From IMG/VR virus record IMGVR_UViG_3300021403_000011, positions 1 through 59,588 of that record: a DNA stretch of 59,588 bases. One strand, given 5' to 3'. A program made the translations under genes and the position numbers. Source of the stretch: a virus. Shown one piece after another: positions 37,456 through 44,782 of this stretch. The notes under the pieces were generated by a model. It ran no database searches, had not been told where the DNA came from, and saw only the letters and a program-made list of their open reading frames with translations. How positions within the stretch are numbered: the first letter of the stretch is position 1; each line of letters opens with the position of its first letter.

Positions 37456-37558
37456 ATTGTCCTGGGCATCCCTGACCGCAGCCGAGCTCAAGCACATCAT
37501 CGACAACGACGGTCGCCTCCCGCCCGGCGTATCCGCAGAGCTGCTCCTCCGGAAGTAG
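37163..37558 (+). CDS. helix-turn-helix protein (131 aa), small terminase candidate
   Basis: ATG 37163. Basic N-terminus, then IAQIESMLLYGVSRESMARKLKRPMRVIDQHIDRV (about 35-69): an HTH with a recognition-helix pattern. Helical C-terminal half. Its position just before the gpF-like head gene would suit a small terminase or a regulator. The start of this ORF lies inside the zinc-finger gene frame. Assignment as terminase is a guess. Confidence 0.5.
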   Translation: MKSKQTRNAKTRQVTRLYGQRRRATAAGKTGEIKRNETAIAQIESMLLYGVSRESMARKLKRPMRVIDQHIDRVRKRWEKEVANARQILRLRKLDRSELSWASLTAAELKHIIDNDGRLPPGVSAELLLRK

Positions 37559-37567
37559 ATTGGGGGC

Positions 37568-38491
37568 ATGGCCTCCCTGATCCGCGAGATCGTCGACCTG
37601 CACCGCCGGCAGCTGTTCGGCGTCATCGAAGTTCGCGGGGTGGGACGAATGCGACGTCTTTACGCCGACGCGCGCGGCGAGCTCGAGGCCAAGCTGCGGC
37701 GCCTGACGCGGACCGGGCGGGGGGACACATTCGGGGCCCAGCACCTGCGCATGGTGCTGACCCAGGTCAGCGACACGGTCGCGACCTTCGAGAAGGACCT
37801 GGTCCACCACATGGACCAGACCGGGCGCATGGCCGGGAACCTGGCGCCGAAGCACCTGGTGTCGATGGTCGGGAAAATGGAGGAGAAGTTCGGGCACATG
37901 ACCCCGGTCATCCAGGTGGCCCAGGCCGCGGTCGTGCGCGGGGCCTACCCCGAGGTCGCGCGCACGCTGCTGGACAAGTACCGCGAGAGCGCCGCGTTCT
38001 ACGGCCCGGAGACGATGCGCGCGATCCGGACGGGGCTCTCACACTCGATCATCCAGGAGGAGACGGTCGACGAGGCGGTGGGCCGCGTGGTGGAGACCGA
38101 CGGCCTGTTCGACGCCCAGCGCTGGCGGGCGGAGCGGATCGTGCGCACCGAGATGTCGTACTCGTACCACGTGACGAACCAGCGCGGCCTCGAGCAGCTG
38201 GCGCCGTCGGTCCCGAAGCTGATGAAGCGGCTGGTGACGACCCACGATGACCGGACCGGCGAGGACTCGATCGAGCTGGACGGGCAGACGGTTCCCGTCG
38301 ATCAACCGTTCGTATGGGTCGTCAAGGACGCGCGGGGGACGCCCACCGGGAAAGTCGTCAGGTACATGAGCCCGCCGAACAGGCCGAACGATCGAGAGAC
38401 GGTCATCCCGTGGGTCCAGGGCTGGGCCGAGCCGAGCCAGGTGACCGACCTCGGCGGCGTCCGGCCGTCGGTACCGTCGGACCTCGGGTAA
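37568..38491 (+). CDS. Mu gpF-like minor head protein (307 aa)
   Basis: ATG 37568. The C-terminal half carries the head-morphogenesis signature: ERIVRTEMSYSYHVTNQRGL (about 197-216), a THDDRTGEDSIELDGQTVP block (about 233-251) and SPPNRPNDRETVIPW (about 275-289). The N-terminal half is helical. gpF-type proteins are minor capsid components needed early in head assembly, and they normally lie near the portal. Stop TAA is in the following TAATAT. Confidence 0.85.
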   Translation: MASLIREIVDLHRRQLFGVIEVRGVGRMRRLYADARGELEAKLRRLTRTGRGDTFGAQHLRMVLTQVSDTVATFEKDLVHHMDQTGRMAGNLAPKHLVSMVGKMEEKFGHMTPVIQVAQAAVVRGAYPEVARTLLDKYRESAAFYGPETMRAIRTGLSHSIIQEETVDEAVGRVVETDGLFDAQRWRAERIVRTEMSYSYHVTNQRGLEQLAPSVPKLMKRLVTTHDDRTGEDSIELDGQTVPVDQPFVWVVKDARGTPTGKVVRYMSPPNRPNDRETVIPWVQGWAEPSQVTDLGGVRPSVPSDLG

Positions 38492-38496
38492 TATCC
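38487..38496 (+). promoter_or_regulatory. GGTAATATCC element heading candidate RNA B
   Basis: Exact decamer containing the gpF-like gene stop codon. No ORF start follows. Confidence 0.6.
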
Positions 38497-38500
38497 CGGG

Positions 38501-38580
38501 TGTCATGGCAAGGCAGGGCGGGGTTAGGAGAGGTAAGGCAAGGCGGTGGGATCTCACTCCTCTAAAAGGAGCGAGATCAG
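38501..38580 (+). ncRNA. candidate small RNA B (pentamer array plus hairpin)
   Basis: Eight consecutive 5-nt units with GG at positions 2-3 (38505-38544), then hairpin 38550-38578: arms GATCTC-A-CTCCT and AGGAG-C-GAGATC with loop CTAAA and one A-C mismatch. Same order as loci A and C. May also terminate the gpF-like transcript. Confidence 0.55.
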
Positions 38581-38593
38581 TTTCCGTGCCCCG

Positions 38594-38623
38594 TTGACAG
38601 CGCGCGGGCGGCGGCCTCATCCT
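38594..38623 (+). promoter_or_regulatory. promoter TTGACA-N18-CATCCT, leaderless
   Basis: Perfect TTGACA -35 (38594-38599), CATCCT (38618-38623) and 7 nt to ATG 38631. Drives the head-gene block. Confidence 0.65.
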
Positions 38624-38630
38624 CGGGGTC

Positions 38631-39080
38631 ATGAACTCCGGCTATGACAAGGGCGACCTCAAGAGTTGGGCCGGCGCTGGTGACGGTGCGGCTGACCAGA
38701 GCCAGCAGAACGGTGCGGCCGACGACGGCACTGAAGGCCAGGACGGTGACCAGGACGAGGACGACGAGGGCGGCGGCCCGACCGACTGCTGCCAGATCCT
38801 GAAGGAGCTGAGCACCGACCTCGACGACAAGCTGAAGGCCCTCAAGGGCCTGACCCTCCCCGACGAGACCCCGAAGGCGTTCAAGAAGAAGTACGAGAAG
38901 TTCCAGGACGCCGTCGAGGAGCTCAAGACCGAGGCGGATGACCTCGCCGACGAGCACGAGGAGGAGCACGAGGAAGATGAGGAGTCCGACGAGGACGACG
39001 ACGAGTCGGACGACGAGGACGACGGCGGCAAGGACGACGACGGCGACGATGAGGCGGACGACGAGTCCGACGACGAGTAG
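38631..39080 (+). CDS. acidic disordered protein (149 aa)
   Basis: Leaderless ATG 38631. A short Gly/Gln/Asp-rich start, a helical middle (about 58-100, KKKYEKFQDAVEELKTEADD) with a CC pair before it, and a tail of about 45 residues almost entirely Glu/Asp/Ser. Highly acidic phage proteins next to head genes may be scaffolding helpers or DNA mimics. Role unknown. TAG overlaps the next GTG. Confidence 0.55.
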   Translation: MNSGYDKGDLKSWAGAGDGAADQSQQNGAADDGTEGQDGDQDEDDEGGGPTDCCQILKELSTDLDDKLKALKGLTLPDETPKAFKKKYEKFQDAVEELKTEADDLADEHEEEHEEDEESDEDDDESDDEDDGGKDDDGDDEADDESDDE

Positions 39081-39256
39081 TGCCGCGCCCGAGTGCCATC
39101 CAGGACCCGCCCGAGCCGAGCATCCCGTTCGCTGACGAGGCGAACCCGGGGCTCGGCCGGCGCAGCGGACTGATCGAGCAGCAGCGCCGAGACAGCGGCG
39201 GGCTCGACGACAGCTCGCCCGAGAACCCGGTGCGGGACGACAACCCGATCAAGTAG
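39080..39256 (+). CDS. disordered micro-protein 1 (58 aa)
   Basis: GTG 39080 overlaps the previous stop. Pro/Asp/Glu-rich with SIPFADEANPG and a C-terminal NPIK. First of four tandem short disordered proteins, most with a [VIA]PF motif. Confidence 0.5.
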   Translation: MPRPSAIQDPPEPSIPFADEANPGLGRRSGLIEQQRRDSGGLDDSSPENPVRDDNPIK

Positions 39257-39265
39257 GAGGCCGCC

Positions 39266-39421
39266 GTGCCCAGCCCACGAGAGATCGCGCTCCAGCAGAA
39301 CAACAAGGGGTCGTTCGAGCCCGAGCCGGACGACGACGAGCAGAACCCCAAGGCGAAGGAGCCGGACTACACCGGCAACCCGGGCGCGGCTCCCCCCGAA
39401 GAGAAGGCACCGTTCAAGTAG
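39266..39421 (+). CDS. disordered micro-protein 2 (51 aa)
   Basis: GTG 39266 after AAGTAGGAGG. Asp/Glu/Pro-rich, ends KAPFK. Belongs to the tandem micro-protein array. Unknown role. Confidence 0.5.
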   Translation: MPSPREIALQQNNKGSFEPEPDDDEQNPKAKEPDYTGNPGAAPPEEKAPFK

Positions 39422-39433
39422 GAGGACCGTCCC

Positions 39434-39595
39434 ATGGCCGAGCAGAACGACAAGGGCAGCGACCCCAACGACGAGACCCTCCGCAAGTTCGGGGACCCGT
39501 CGAAGTCCGAGGACCACAAGGCGTTCGACCCGACGCAGATCCCGAAGGAGCCGGACCCGGTGCCCTTCAGGATCACCACCAGCGGCAACAAGTAG
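39434..39595 (+). CDS. disordered micro-protein 3 (53 aa)
   Basis: ATG 39434 after AGTAGGAGGACCGTCCC. Charged and Pro-rich, with DPVPFRITTSG near its end. Member of the same array. Confidence 0.5.
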   Translation: MAEQNDKGSDPNDETLRKFGDPSKSEDHKAFDPTQIPKEPDPVPFRITTSGNK

Positions 39596-39632
39596 CCGCT
39601 CCCTCCCCAGTATCCACACGAAAGGCCGCACC

Positions 39633-39803
39633 ATGAGCACCGAAGCGAACTACGACCCGAACGAGGAGCACGAGAAGAAGGTCGGCCCCGACCACCCGAA
39701 CGTCTCGCCCGCCGACGCGTGGGGCGAGAAGCAGAACCCCGTCCGCGACACCGACGTGCCGTTCACGGGCGTCCGCGACGGCGGCACCAGCTCCGGCGGG
39801 TAA
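39633..39803 (+). CDS. disordered micro-protein 4 (56 aa)
   Basis: ATG 39633. Glu/Asn/Pro-rich, with DVPFTGVRDGGTSSGG at the end. The ribosome site is weak. Fourth member of the array. Confidence 0.5.
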   Translation: MSTEANYDPNEEHEKKVGPDHPNVSPADAWGEKQNPVRDTDVPFTGVRDGGTSSGG

Positions 39804-39813
39804 CCGGACCCGC

Positions 39814-40206
39814 GTGGCGCAGTCGTCGCGGATCAAGGTCACCGGGATGGTCGCGGCGTCGCCCGCGACCTCCTCGGCGTACTCCTGCACGCTGCAGGCG
39901 CTGATGGACCTCAGCCTCTGCGCGGTCTACCAGGCCGCGAAGGGGGCCGAGCTGTCGATCGCGTCGACCGACCTCGCGCCCTACTCGGTCCCGTTCGAGA
40001 GCATCACGAAGGGCAGGTTCTTCTGCGCGCGCGTCCTCAGCGGCGCGTCGATGAAGCTGCTGATCACCACCGGGCTCGGCGTCGCGACGCTGCCGCTCTC
40101 GGACCGGTACATGATCCACAACCCGAGCGACGGGGACGAGATCACCGCGATCCAGATCGTCGGCACGGGAGACCTCGCGTACGTGCTCTCCGGCGACGTC
40201 CTGTGA
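39814..40206 (+). CDS. hypothetical structural protein (130 aa)
   Basis: GTG 39814. Ser/Ala-rich N-terminus, then beta strands (SIASTDLAPYSVPFESITKG, MKLLITTGLGVATLPLSDRY, AIQIVGTGDLAYVLSGDVL). All-beta, head-decoration-like. Located just before a TTGACG promoter. Unknown role. Confidence 0.55.
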   Translation: MAQSSRIKVTGMVAASPATSSAYSCTLQALMDLSLCAVYQAAKGAELSIASTDLAPYSVPFESITKGRFFCARVLSGASMKLLITTGLGVATLPLSDRYMIHNPSDGDEITAIQIVGTGDLAYVLSGDVL

Positions 40207-40219
40207 GCGGCCCCCTATC

Positions 40220-40248
40220 TTGACGGCGCTCCGCGCGCGGCGTTTCAT
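40220..40248 (+). promoter_or_regulatory. promoter TTGACG-N17-TTTCAT
   Basis: TTGACG 40220-40225 and TTTCAT 40243-40248. The surrounding CCCTATCTTGACGGC matches the element at 2283. Leader with AGGAGATCACC before ATG 40288. Confidence 0.5.
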
Positions 40249-40287
40249 CGTGATCGAGCGGAACGCAAACCCGACCAGGAGATCACC

Positions 40288-40689
40288 ATGAGCATCCGGA
40301 TTGAAGCGAACACCGGCCCCGAGAACCGCGCGATGGACATCTTCCGGGAGATCGGGCTCGGCGATCTCTTTGCCAAGCTGATCCTCGGTCTCACCGCGAC
40401 CGAGGCGGGCGCGACCATCACGTCGAACGTCTGCACGATGGCCAACCAGCCGGCCTACCTGTGGTCGGTGCAGGGCATCGGCGGCACCGCCGGCGAGCGG
40501 ACGATCCTGAAGGGTCCCATCACCGGCTCGCAGAAGATCACCCCGGCCCCCGGCCAGGTGGTCTGGGACGGCGGCAAGAAGCTGCTGTTCAACGTCGCGG
40601 ACGCGAACACCACGTGCGCGCTCCGCTACTCGACCGCCGCGGACACCACGCCCGGCGTCCTGGCTCGCGAGATCGGGCAGAACCCGTAA
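40288..40689 (+). CDS. hypothetical head protein (133 aa)
   Basis: ATG 40288 after CAGGAGATCACC. Alpha start (MDIFREIGLGDLFAKLILGL), then beta strands with a Cys (TSNVCTMAN, TTCALRYS). Near scaffold and capsid genes; a decoration or chaperone role is possible. Unknown family. Confidence 0.55.
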   Translation: MSIRIEANTGPENRAMDIFREIGLGDLFAKLILGLTATEAGATITSNVCTMANQPAYLWSVQGIGGTAGERTILKGPITGSQKITPAPGQVVWDGGKKLLFNVADANTTCALRYSTAADTTPGVLAREIGQNP

Positions 40690-40702
40690 CGCCTGAACAT
40701 CC

Positions 40703-40729
40703 GCGCGCGCGGCGGGAATCCGCGCGCGC
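40703..40729 (+). other. GCGCGCGC inverted repeat hairpin
   Basis: Two copies of ATCCGCGCGCGC (40699-40710, 40718-40729). The GCGCGCGC arms can pair as an 8-bp stem around an 11-nt loop. Lies between the 40288 and scaffold-like genes; attenuation or termination is possible. Confidence 0.45.
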
Positions 40730-40778
40730 AGGCCGCCACCGGGGCCTTGTACTGGCGGGTACGAAAGGACCGTGACCC

Positions 40779-41597
40779 ATGGCCGACCCAGCAGCCCCCG
40801 CCCCGCAGAATCCTCCCGCCCCAGGCGCTCCCCCGGTAGCCCCAGCGGCCGCCCCACCGGCAGCGCCCGCTGCCCCCGCGCCGCGAGCGGCGGCCCCGCC
40901 GGCGCCCGCTCCCAAGAAGCCGAAGCCCGGGAACGTCGATGACATCCAGCTCGACAAGCACCCGAAGCTGCTCAAGCGGCTACGCCAGGAGGCCGCCCGC
41001 CAGGCCGCCCGCCTGGTCCAGGACAAGCTCGGCGTCTCCCTCGACGAGGCAGTGGAGCTGGTCAAGAAGGCCGGTACCGCGATCGACGCCGCGCCCGGCG
41101 GCGCTCCGCCGGCGGCGGCTCCCGCACCCGGGTCGGACCGCGAGAAGCGCTTGCTGGAGAGGCGCGTCGCCAAGCTGACCGCGCGCGTCGAGCAGTCGAA
41201 GCGCAAGGTGGTCTCGACCAAGCGCCGCGCGCGCGACGAGGTCGTCGAGCTCGAGCTGAGGCTGGAGACCCTGCGCGCCGGCATCAAGGACGACCAGGCG
41301 GACTTCGCGCTCTGGCAGTACCGCAAGGCAGTCGCTGCCGCGCCGGACGAGGCGGCGATCCCCGAGGCCTCCGCGTTCTTCGCCGGGATGAAGGCGTCGC
41401 ACCCGCAGATCTTCGCGGGCGCCGCGCCGTTGCCGCCGGTCACGCTGCGGCCGACGATGACGCCGCCCCTCAGCCTGCAGCCCGGCGAGGAGACGCCGGC
41501 GAACCGGAAGCCTGGCGACGAGCCGCCGCAGGTCGACGCGTTCAAGATGTCCGACGAGCAGTTCCGGAGGCACAAGGCGAGCTACGGCGTCCGCTAG
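40779..41597 (+). CDS. scaffold-like protein (272 aa)
   Basis: ATG 40779 after AAAGGACCGTGACCC. Ala/Pro-rich first 45 residues, then charged helical coiled-coil (about 60-190: RQEAARQAARLVQDKLGVSL, EKRLLERRVAKLTARVEQSK) and a Pro-rich tail ending in a helix. Low complexity, helical, right before the major capsid gene: the profile of capsid scaffolding proteins. No protease domain is seen. Confidence 0.6.
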   Translation: MADPAAPAPQNPPAPGAPPVAPAAAPPAAPAAPAPRAAAPPAPAPKKPKPGNVDDIQLDKHPKLLKRLRQEAARQAARLVQDKLGVSLDEAVELVKKAGTAIDAAPGGAPPAAAPAPGSDREKRLLERRVAKLTARVEQSKRKVVSTKRRARDEVVELELRLETLRAGIKDDQADFALWQYRKAVAAAPDEAAIPEASAFFAGMKASHPQIFAGAAPLPPVTLRPTMTPPLSLQPGEETPANRKPGDEPPQVDAFKMSDEQFRRHKASYGVR

Positions 41598-41602
41598 GGG
41601 CC

Positions 41603-41632
41603 TTGACGGCGACGGCCGGAGTCCTGCACAGT
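41603..41632 (+). promoter_or_regulatory. promoter TTGACG-N18-CACAGT
   Basis: TTGACG 41603-41608; CACAGT at 41627-41632 with an 18-nt spacer. Upstream of the major capsid gene by about 75 nt. Confidence 0.45.
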
Positions 41633-41708
41633 TTTCGTCAGTACCAAGAACCCCATACCCGCCAAGAAGGAGAGCCGATCGATGAACTGACCCAACCACG
41701 AGGACCAC

Positions 41709-43094
41709 ATGGCGAACTTCCCCGACGGCTCCCTGCAGGTAACGTTCAACCCGACCGTTGCCGCGACGATCCAGGATCGCACTCTCCAGCGCGTCTACCG
41801 AGACGCCCTCTTCCCGAACCTGCTGTACCGGATGGAGGCCCAGGCGGAGATGTGGGGCGTCCACCTCGGCAGCTCCCAGACGTTCACGCGCACGGGCCTG
41901 ATGGAGGTCATCACCCGGCCGATCACGCCGAACACGGACCCGGTGCCGCTGACCTACTCGATGGAACAGTGGGACGCGACCGCGCAGCAGTGGTCCTCGG
42001 CCATCGACACGTCGATGCCGACGAGCTACCTGGCGCTGGCGTCGCAGTACCTGCGCAACGTCCACCAGCTCGGCATGCAGTCGGGCCAGTCGATCAACCG
42101 CATCGTCCGCGACAAGGGCTACAACGCCTACGTCGCCGGCAACTCGGTGGTCGACGCCGCCGCGGTCTCGACTGCGACCACGGTCCACGTCGCGAACCTG
42201 ACCGGGTTCACGTCGCAGCTGCTGAACGGCCGCCAGTCGGCGGTCAGCGCGTCGAACCCGATCGGGATCACCATCCCGGCCCAGGCCGGCGGCGCGTACG
42301 TCGGCCAGGTCACCGCGTTCACCCCGGATACGGTCGGCGACCCGATCCACGGCGGGACGCTGACCATCACCCCGGCGCTCACGGGCAACGTCGCGGCGCG
42401 CTCGGCGATCTTCACCGACAAGCACTCGGAGATCGTCTACTCCGGCGGCGGCGTCTCCATCGACGACATCGACGCGAGCGACCAGTTCGCGGTGCGCGAC
42501 ATCCGCACGGCGATCGCGAAGCTGCGGTTCAACAACGTGCCGCCGCACGACGACAGCCTGTACCACTGGCACCTCGACCCGCAGTCGGAGATGCAGATCT
42601 TCGCGGACAACGAGTTCCAGCGCCTGAACCAGTCGCTGCCGGACTACGTCCACTACCGCCGGTTCGCCATGGGCATTTTCGGCCAGGGCGTGTTCTACCG
42701 GAACAACGAGGCGCCCAACTCGCAGACCTGCAACCCGAACGTCGTGCGGGGCAACACGCACGGCTTCGAGCTGACCAACGGCGCGAGCATCGACATCCGC
42801 CGACCGATGTGCACGGGCATGGGCTGGATCGAGGAGAAGTACCTCGACGAGTCGCAGTTCATCTCGCAGGCCGGCGTGATGGGGAAGATCGGCGAGTTCG
42901 CGATCACCAACACCGGCGTGCAGGTGGTGACCGAGCGCATCCGCCTCATCATGCGGGCGCCGATGGACGCGCTCCAGCAGGTCACGACCGCGACCTGGTC
43001 GTTCAGCGGCGACTTTCCGGTCCCGTCGGACGAGCTCGGCCCGGGGTCGAAGGCGACCTTCAAGCGCGCCGTCATCGTCGCGCACGCGGCATAA
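41709..43094 (+). CDS. major capsid protein (461 aa)
   Basis: ATG 41709 after ACGAGGACCAC. Size, position (scaffold before, terminator after) and composition (long beta-rich chain, no catalytic motif) support major capsid. Visible features include an N-terminal arm, TFTRTGLMEVITRPITPNTD (about 60-80), a possible insertion domain at about 155-240 with TITPALTGNV, and a C-terminal strand region ending FKRAVIVAHAA. The subfamily was not identified by eye. Confidence 0.75.
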   Translation: MANFPDGSLQVTFNPTVAATIQDRTLQRVYRDALFPNLLYRMEAQAEMWGVHLGSSQTFTRTGLMEVITRPITPNTDPVPLTYSMEQWDATAQQWSSAIDTSMPTSYLALASQYLRNVHQLGMQSGQSINRIVRDKGYNAYVAGNSVVDAAAVSTATTVHVANLTGFTSQLLNGRQSAVSASNPIGITIPAQAGGAYVGQVTAFTPDTVGDPIHGGTLTITPALTGNVAARSAIFTDKHSEIVYSGGGVSIDDIDASDQFAVRDIRTAIAKLRFNNVPPHDDSLYHWHLDPQSEMQIFADNEFQRLNQSLPDYVHYRRFAMGIFGQGVFYRNNEAPNSQTCNPNVVRGNTHGFELTNGASIDIRRPMCTGMGWIEEKYLDESQFISQAGVMGKIGEFAITNTGVQVVTERIRLIMRAPMDALQQVTTATWSFSGDFPVPSDELGPGSKATFKRAVIVAHAA

Positions 43095-43117
43095 GCCGCC
43101 GAAGGGCTACTAATTAA

Positions 43118-43153
43118 AAAGGGCCGGTCCGGGGAAACCCGGGCCGGCCCTTT
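43118..43153. terminator. bidirectional terminator with GAAA tetraloop
   Basis: A 16-bp stem (5' arm 43118-43133, 3' arm 43138-43153) with one G-T wobble, loop GAAA, and A-run/T-run flanks on both sides. It ends the capsid transcript and the reverse-strand gene transcript. Confidence 0.9.
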
Positions 43154-43171
43154 AATCGTGCCCCGTGAGCG

Positions 43172-43543
43172 CTAGGTGGCGGGCGTGGTCGCCGGGTCAG
43201 TCGTCGCCGGCGGCGTGGCGGGAGCGCCCGGGTCGGTCGCGGTCGGCGCCGCCGGGGTATTCGCGACGACCGCGGCCTGCAGCTCGGCGTTCGAGGCGCC
43301 GACCTGGGCGGCCAGGTCGTCGAGCGCGGCCTGGGTCGCCGGGTCGGCGCCGGGGACGGCCGCCTTGATCAGGTCGGGGATGCTGTTCAACAGCTTGACT
43401 GCGCCGTCGACGACGGTCTTCTCGGCGGCGACGGCGTCGATGATCTTCTGGAGCTGTACGGTTGCCATGCGGGTCTCCTGGATGAGGGTTTGCACCTGGA
43501 TGGTGAGTCCGTCCAGGGCCTGTCGGGTCTTGCGTCCGAACAT
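43172..43543 (-). CDS. reverse-strand helical Ala/Pro-rich protein (123 aa)
   Basis: The reverse-strand ATG at 43543 is 6 nt after TACCTT, a leaderless start with TTGCGC 18 nt upstream. An internal ATG (43468) has a strong AGGAGACCCGC site and could give a 98-residue product. Helical region (about 10-85: LQKIIDAVAAEKTVVDGAVK, LDDLAAQVGASNAELQAAV) and a Pro/Thr-rich tail. Convergent with the capsid gene across the terminator. Moron-type placement. Function unknown. Confidence 0.6.
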   Translation of the reverse strand: MFGRKTRQALDGLTIQVQTLIQETRMATVQLQKIIDAVAAEKTVVDGAVKLLNSIPDLIKAAVPGADPATQAALDDLAAQVGASNAELQAAVVANTPAAPTATDPGAPATPPATTDPATTPAT

Positions 43544-43579
43544 GCCGCCAAGGTAGTGGCTTGACGGCAGCGAGCGCAA

Positions 43580-43936
43580 GCGCCAACCTGGCGACAGATG
43601 GACTTCGTCACCGAGCTGCGCGTTTCAGGACGCGCCGGCGCGCGCCGGGCCGAGAGCCCGCGCACAGGTGGTCCTGGTCCGTCGATCTCTTTGGACACTT
43701 CGGTGTCCACTGGACCACTTCGGTGGTCTCGAGACGCTTCGGCGTCTCAAATTCCCGGTTTGCTACATGCGCCCGGCTTCGTGCCGCAAGCGCTGCGCTC
43801 GCTGGGGCCCGAGGATACGATTCGCGCTACCGCTACGGATCAGCGTCCGGCTCGTCCGGAAGAGATCTGAGACGTCGCTTGGCTCCGGCCGGGTTTCGTC
43901 TACTTGCGCGAATCAGCCCACGGGTTTGTCTTCTGG
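43580..43936 (+). other. intergenic region between reverse-strand gene and 43962 gene
   Basis: About 360 nt with no convincing coding frame. It holds the three UUCG hairpins (43692-43748), a CGGC-TTCGT-GCCG stem (about 43774) and a TCCGG-CTCGT-CCGGA stem (about 43848). Forward ORFs here use repeat-derived residues and look non-coding. A TAGCAT promoter follows at 43937. Confidence 0.6.
43692..43748 (+). ncRNA. three tandem cUUCGg tetraloop hairpins
   Basis: H1 43692-43709 (7-bp stem), H2 43713-43728 (6 bp), H3 43731-43748... arms GAGACGC/GCGTCTC (7 bp). Each closes a C-TTCG-G loop, and loop centres are 20 and 19 nt apart. All are perfect palindromes apart from the loop. UUCG loops make very stable RNA hairpins. 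The role is unknown: terminator cluster, RNA element or protein-binding site. Confidence 0.75.
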
Positions 43937-43942
43937 TAGCAT
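43937..43942 (+). promoter_or_regulatory. TAGCAT -10 box
   Basis: TAGCAT, then a short leader with GGAGGATCACCCC (SD) before ATG 43962. Confidence 0.5.
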
Positions 43943-43961
43943 GACCGTGGAGGATCACCCC

Positions 43962-44246
43962 ATGGCAAACGTCCCATCCCTGAGCCCAGAGACCCCCGCC
44001 GCCCCGCAGAAGGCCAAGCCGAAAGCCCCGGCCGCGGAGATGAAGTGGTACCGCGTGATGTCGGCCAGCCAGCGCATCCCGCGCGCGCAGGGCGACTACC
44101 AGCTCAATCGAGGTAAGGTCATCAACTCGGCGAACTTCGACATCCAGTTGATCCAGAACCTGGGCGTCGAGCTCAAGGAGGTCGAGGAGCCCGGCTGGCA
44201 CAGGGCGAAGCAGGGCGCGCCAACCGACGGCGCCGACGCGGCGTAG
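43962..44246 (+). CDS. hypothetical small head/connector protein (94 aa)
   Basis: ATG 43962 is set by GGAGG 8 nt upstream. Pro/Ala/Lys-rich N-terminus, then KWYRVMSASQRIPRAQGDYQ and an INSANFDIQLIQNLGVELKE helix-strand. Small proteins with this profile are common beside capsid genes as putative connectors. Role inferred from position. Confidence 0.55.
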   Translation: MANVPSLSPETPAAPQKAKPKAPAAEMKWYRVMSASQRIPRAQGDYQLNRGKVINSANFDIQLIQNLGVELKEVEEPGWHRAKQGAPTDGADAA

Positions 44247-44255
44247 CCCCCCATC

Positions 44256-44284
44256 TTGCGCGGGGCCCGCGCGGCGGGCATCCT
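44256..44284 (+). promoter_or_regulatory. promoter TTGCGC-N17-CATCCT, leaderless
   Basis: TTGCGC 44256-44261, CATCCT 44279-44284 and 6 nt to GTG 44291. Upstream CCCATC as at 2283. Confidence 0.6.
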
Positions 44285-44290
44285 CGATCC

Positions 44291-44713
44291 GTGGCCGAGA
44301 ACAACGCCGTCCTGTCCGAGGAGGAGAAGGGCCGCATCCTCTACCACATGGGTTATGGGCTGGTTAACGTCGCCAGCCTGTTCACCCTCGGCGTCCCGGC
44401 GATCAGCCAGCCGCTCTACATCGCGGCGTCGGCGATCGAGCACATCCCGGTCTCGCGCATCCAGCTCGTGCGCGAGATCGTGGCGGTGCTGGACCGCATC
44501 GACCAGGCGGACATCGAGGACATCGACTACATCCCGGCCGAGTCTCTCGGCGAGCTGACGCTGGCGGCTGACCGGCAGGACCGGATCAAGAACAAGCGGC
44601 GCGACTGGGCGAACCGCCTCTCGGACGTCCTGACCGCCCCGCTCAACCCGTACAGCGACCGCTTCGGCGGCGGCGGGCGGCCGATGAACTTCCGCGTCGC
44701 GACCGTCCGGTAG
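44291..44713 (+). CDS. head-completion/connector-like protein (140 aa)
   Basis: GTG 44291 is leaderless. Helical: GRILYHMGYGLVNVASLFTL (about 14-33), long middle helices (VREIVAVLDRIDQADIEDID) and a charged tail. The LYHMGYG helix resembles the gp6-type adaptor proteins that join portal and tail. Position between capsid and tail genes agrees. Confidence 0.55.
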   Translation: MAENNAVLSEEEKGRILYHMGYGLVNVASLFTLGVPAISQPLYIAASAIEHIPVSRIQLVREIVAVLDRIDQADIEDIDYIPAESLGELTLAADRQDRIKNKRRDWANRLSDVLTAPLNPYSDRFGGGGRPMNFRVATVR

Positions 44714-44748
44714 GGGCAGGCCCACTAGGCGGCGGGATCGCGTCGGCG

Positions 44749-44754
44749 TAGAGT
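44749..44754 (+). promoter_or_regulatory. TAGAGT -10 box
   Basis: TAGAGT about 28 nt before ATG 44783, which has AGGAGAACGGACC. Makes a short-leader mRNA. Confidence 0.4.
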
Positions 44755-44782
44755 CGGAGCAACCCTACCAGGAGAACGGACC

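Noticed and set aside
40703-40729. Origin-like iterons
   Set aside because: Only two copies of ATCCGCGCGCGC, palindromic and GC-rich without AT-rich melting sequence; better explained as a hairpin.
43598-43870. 90-aa forward ORF over the UUCG hairpins
   Set aside because: Its residues are dictated by the palindromes and Arg/Pro/Ser-rich shadow composition; no ribosome site or -10 box is placed at its start.
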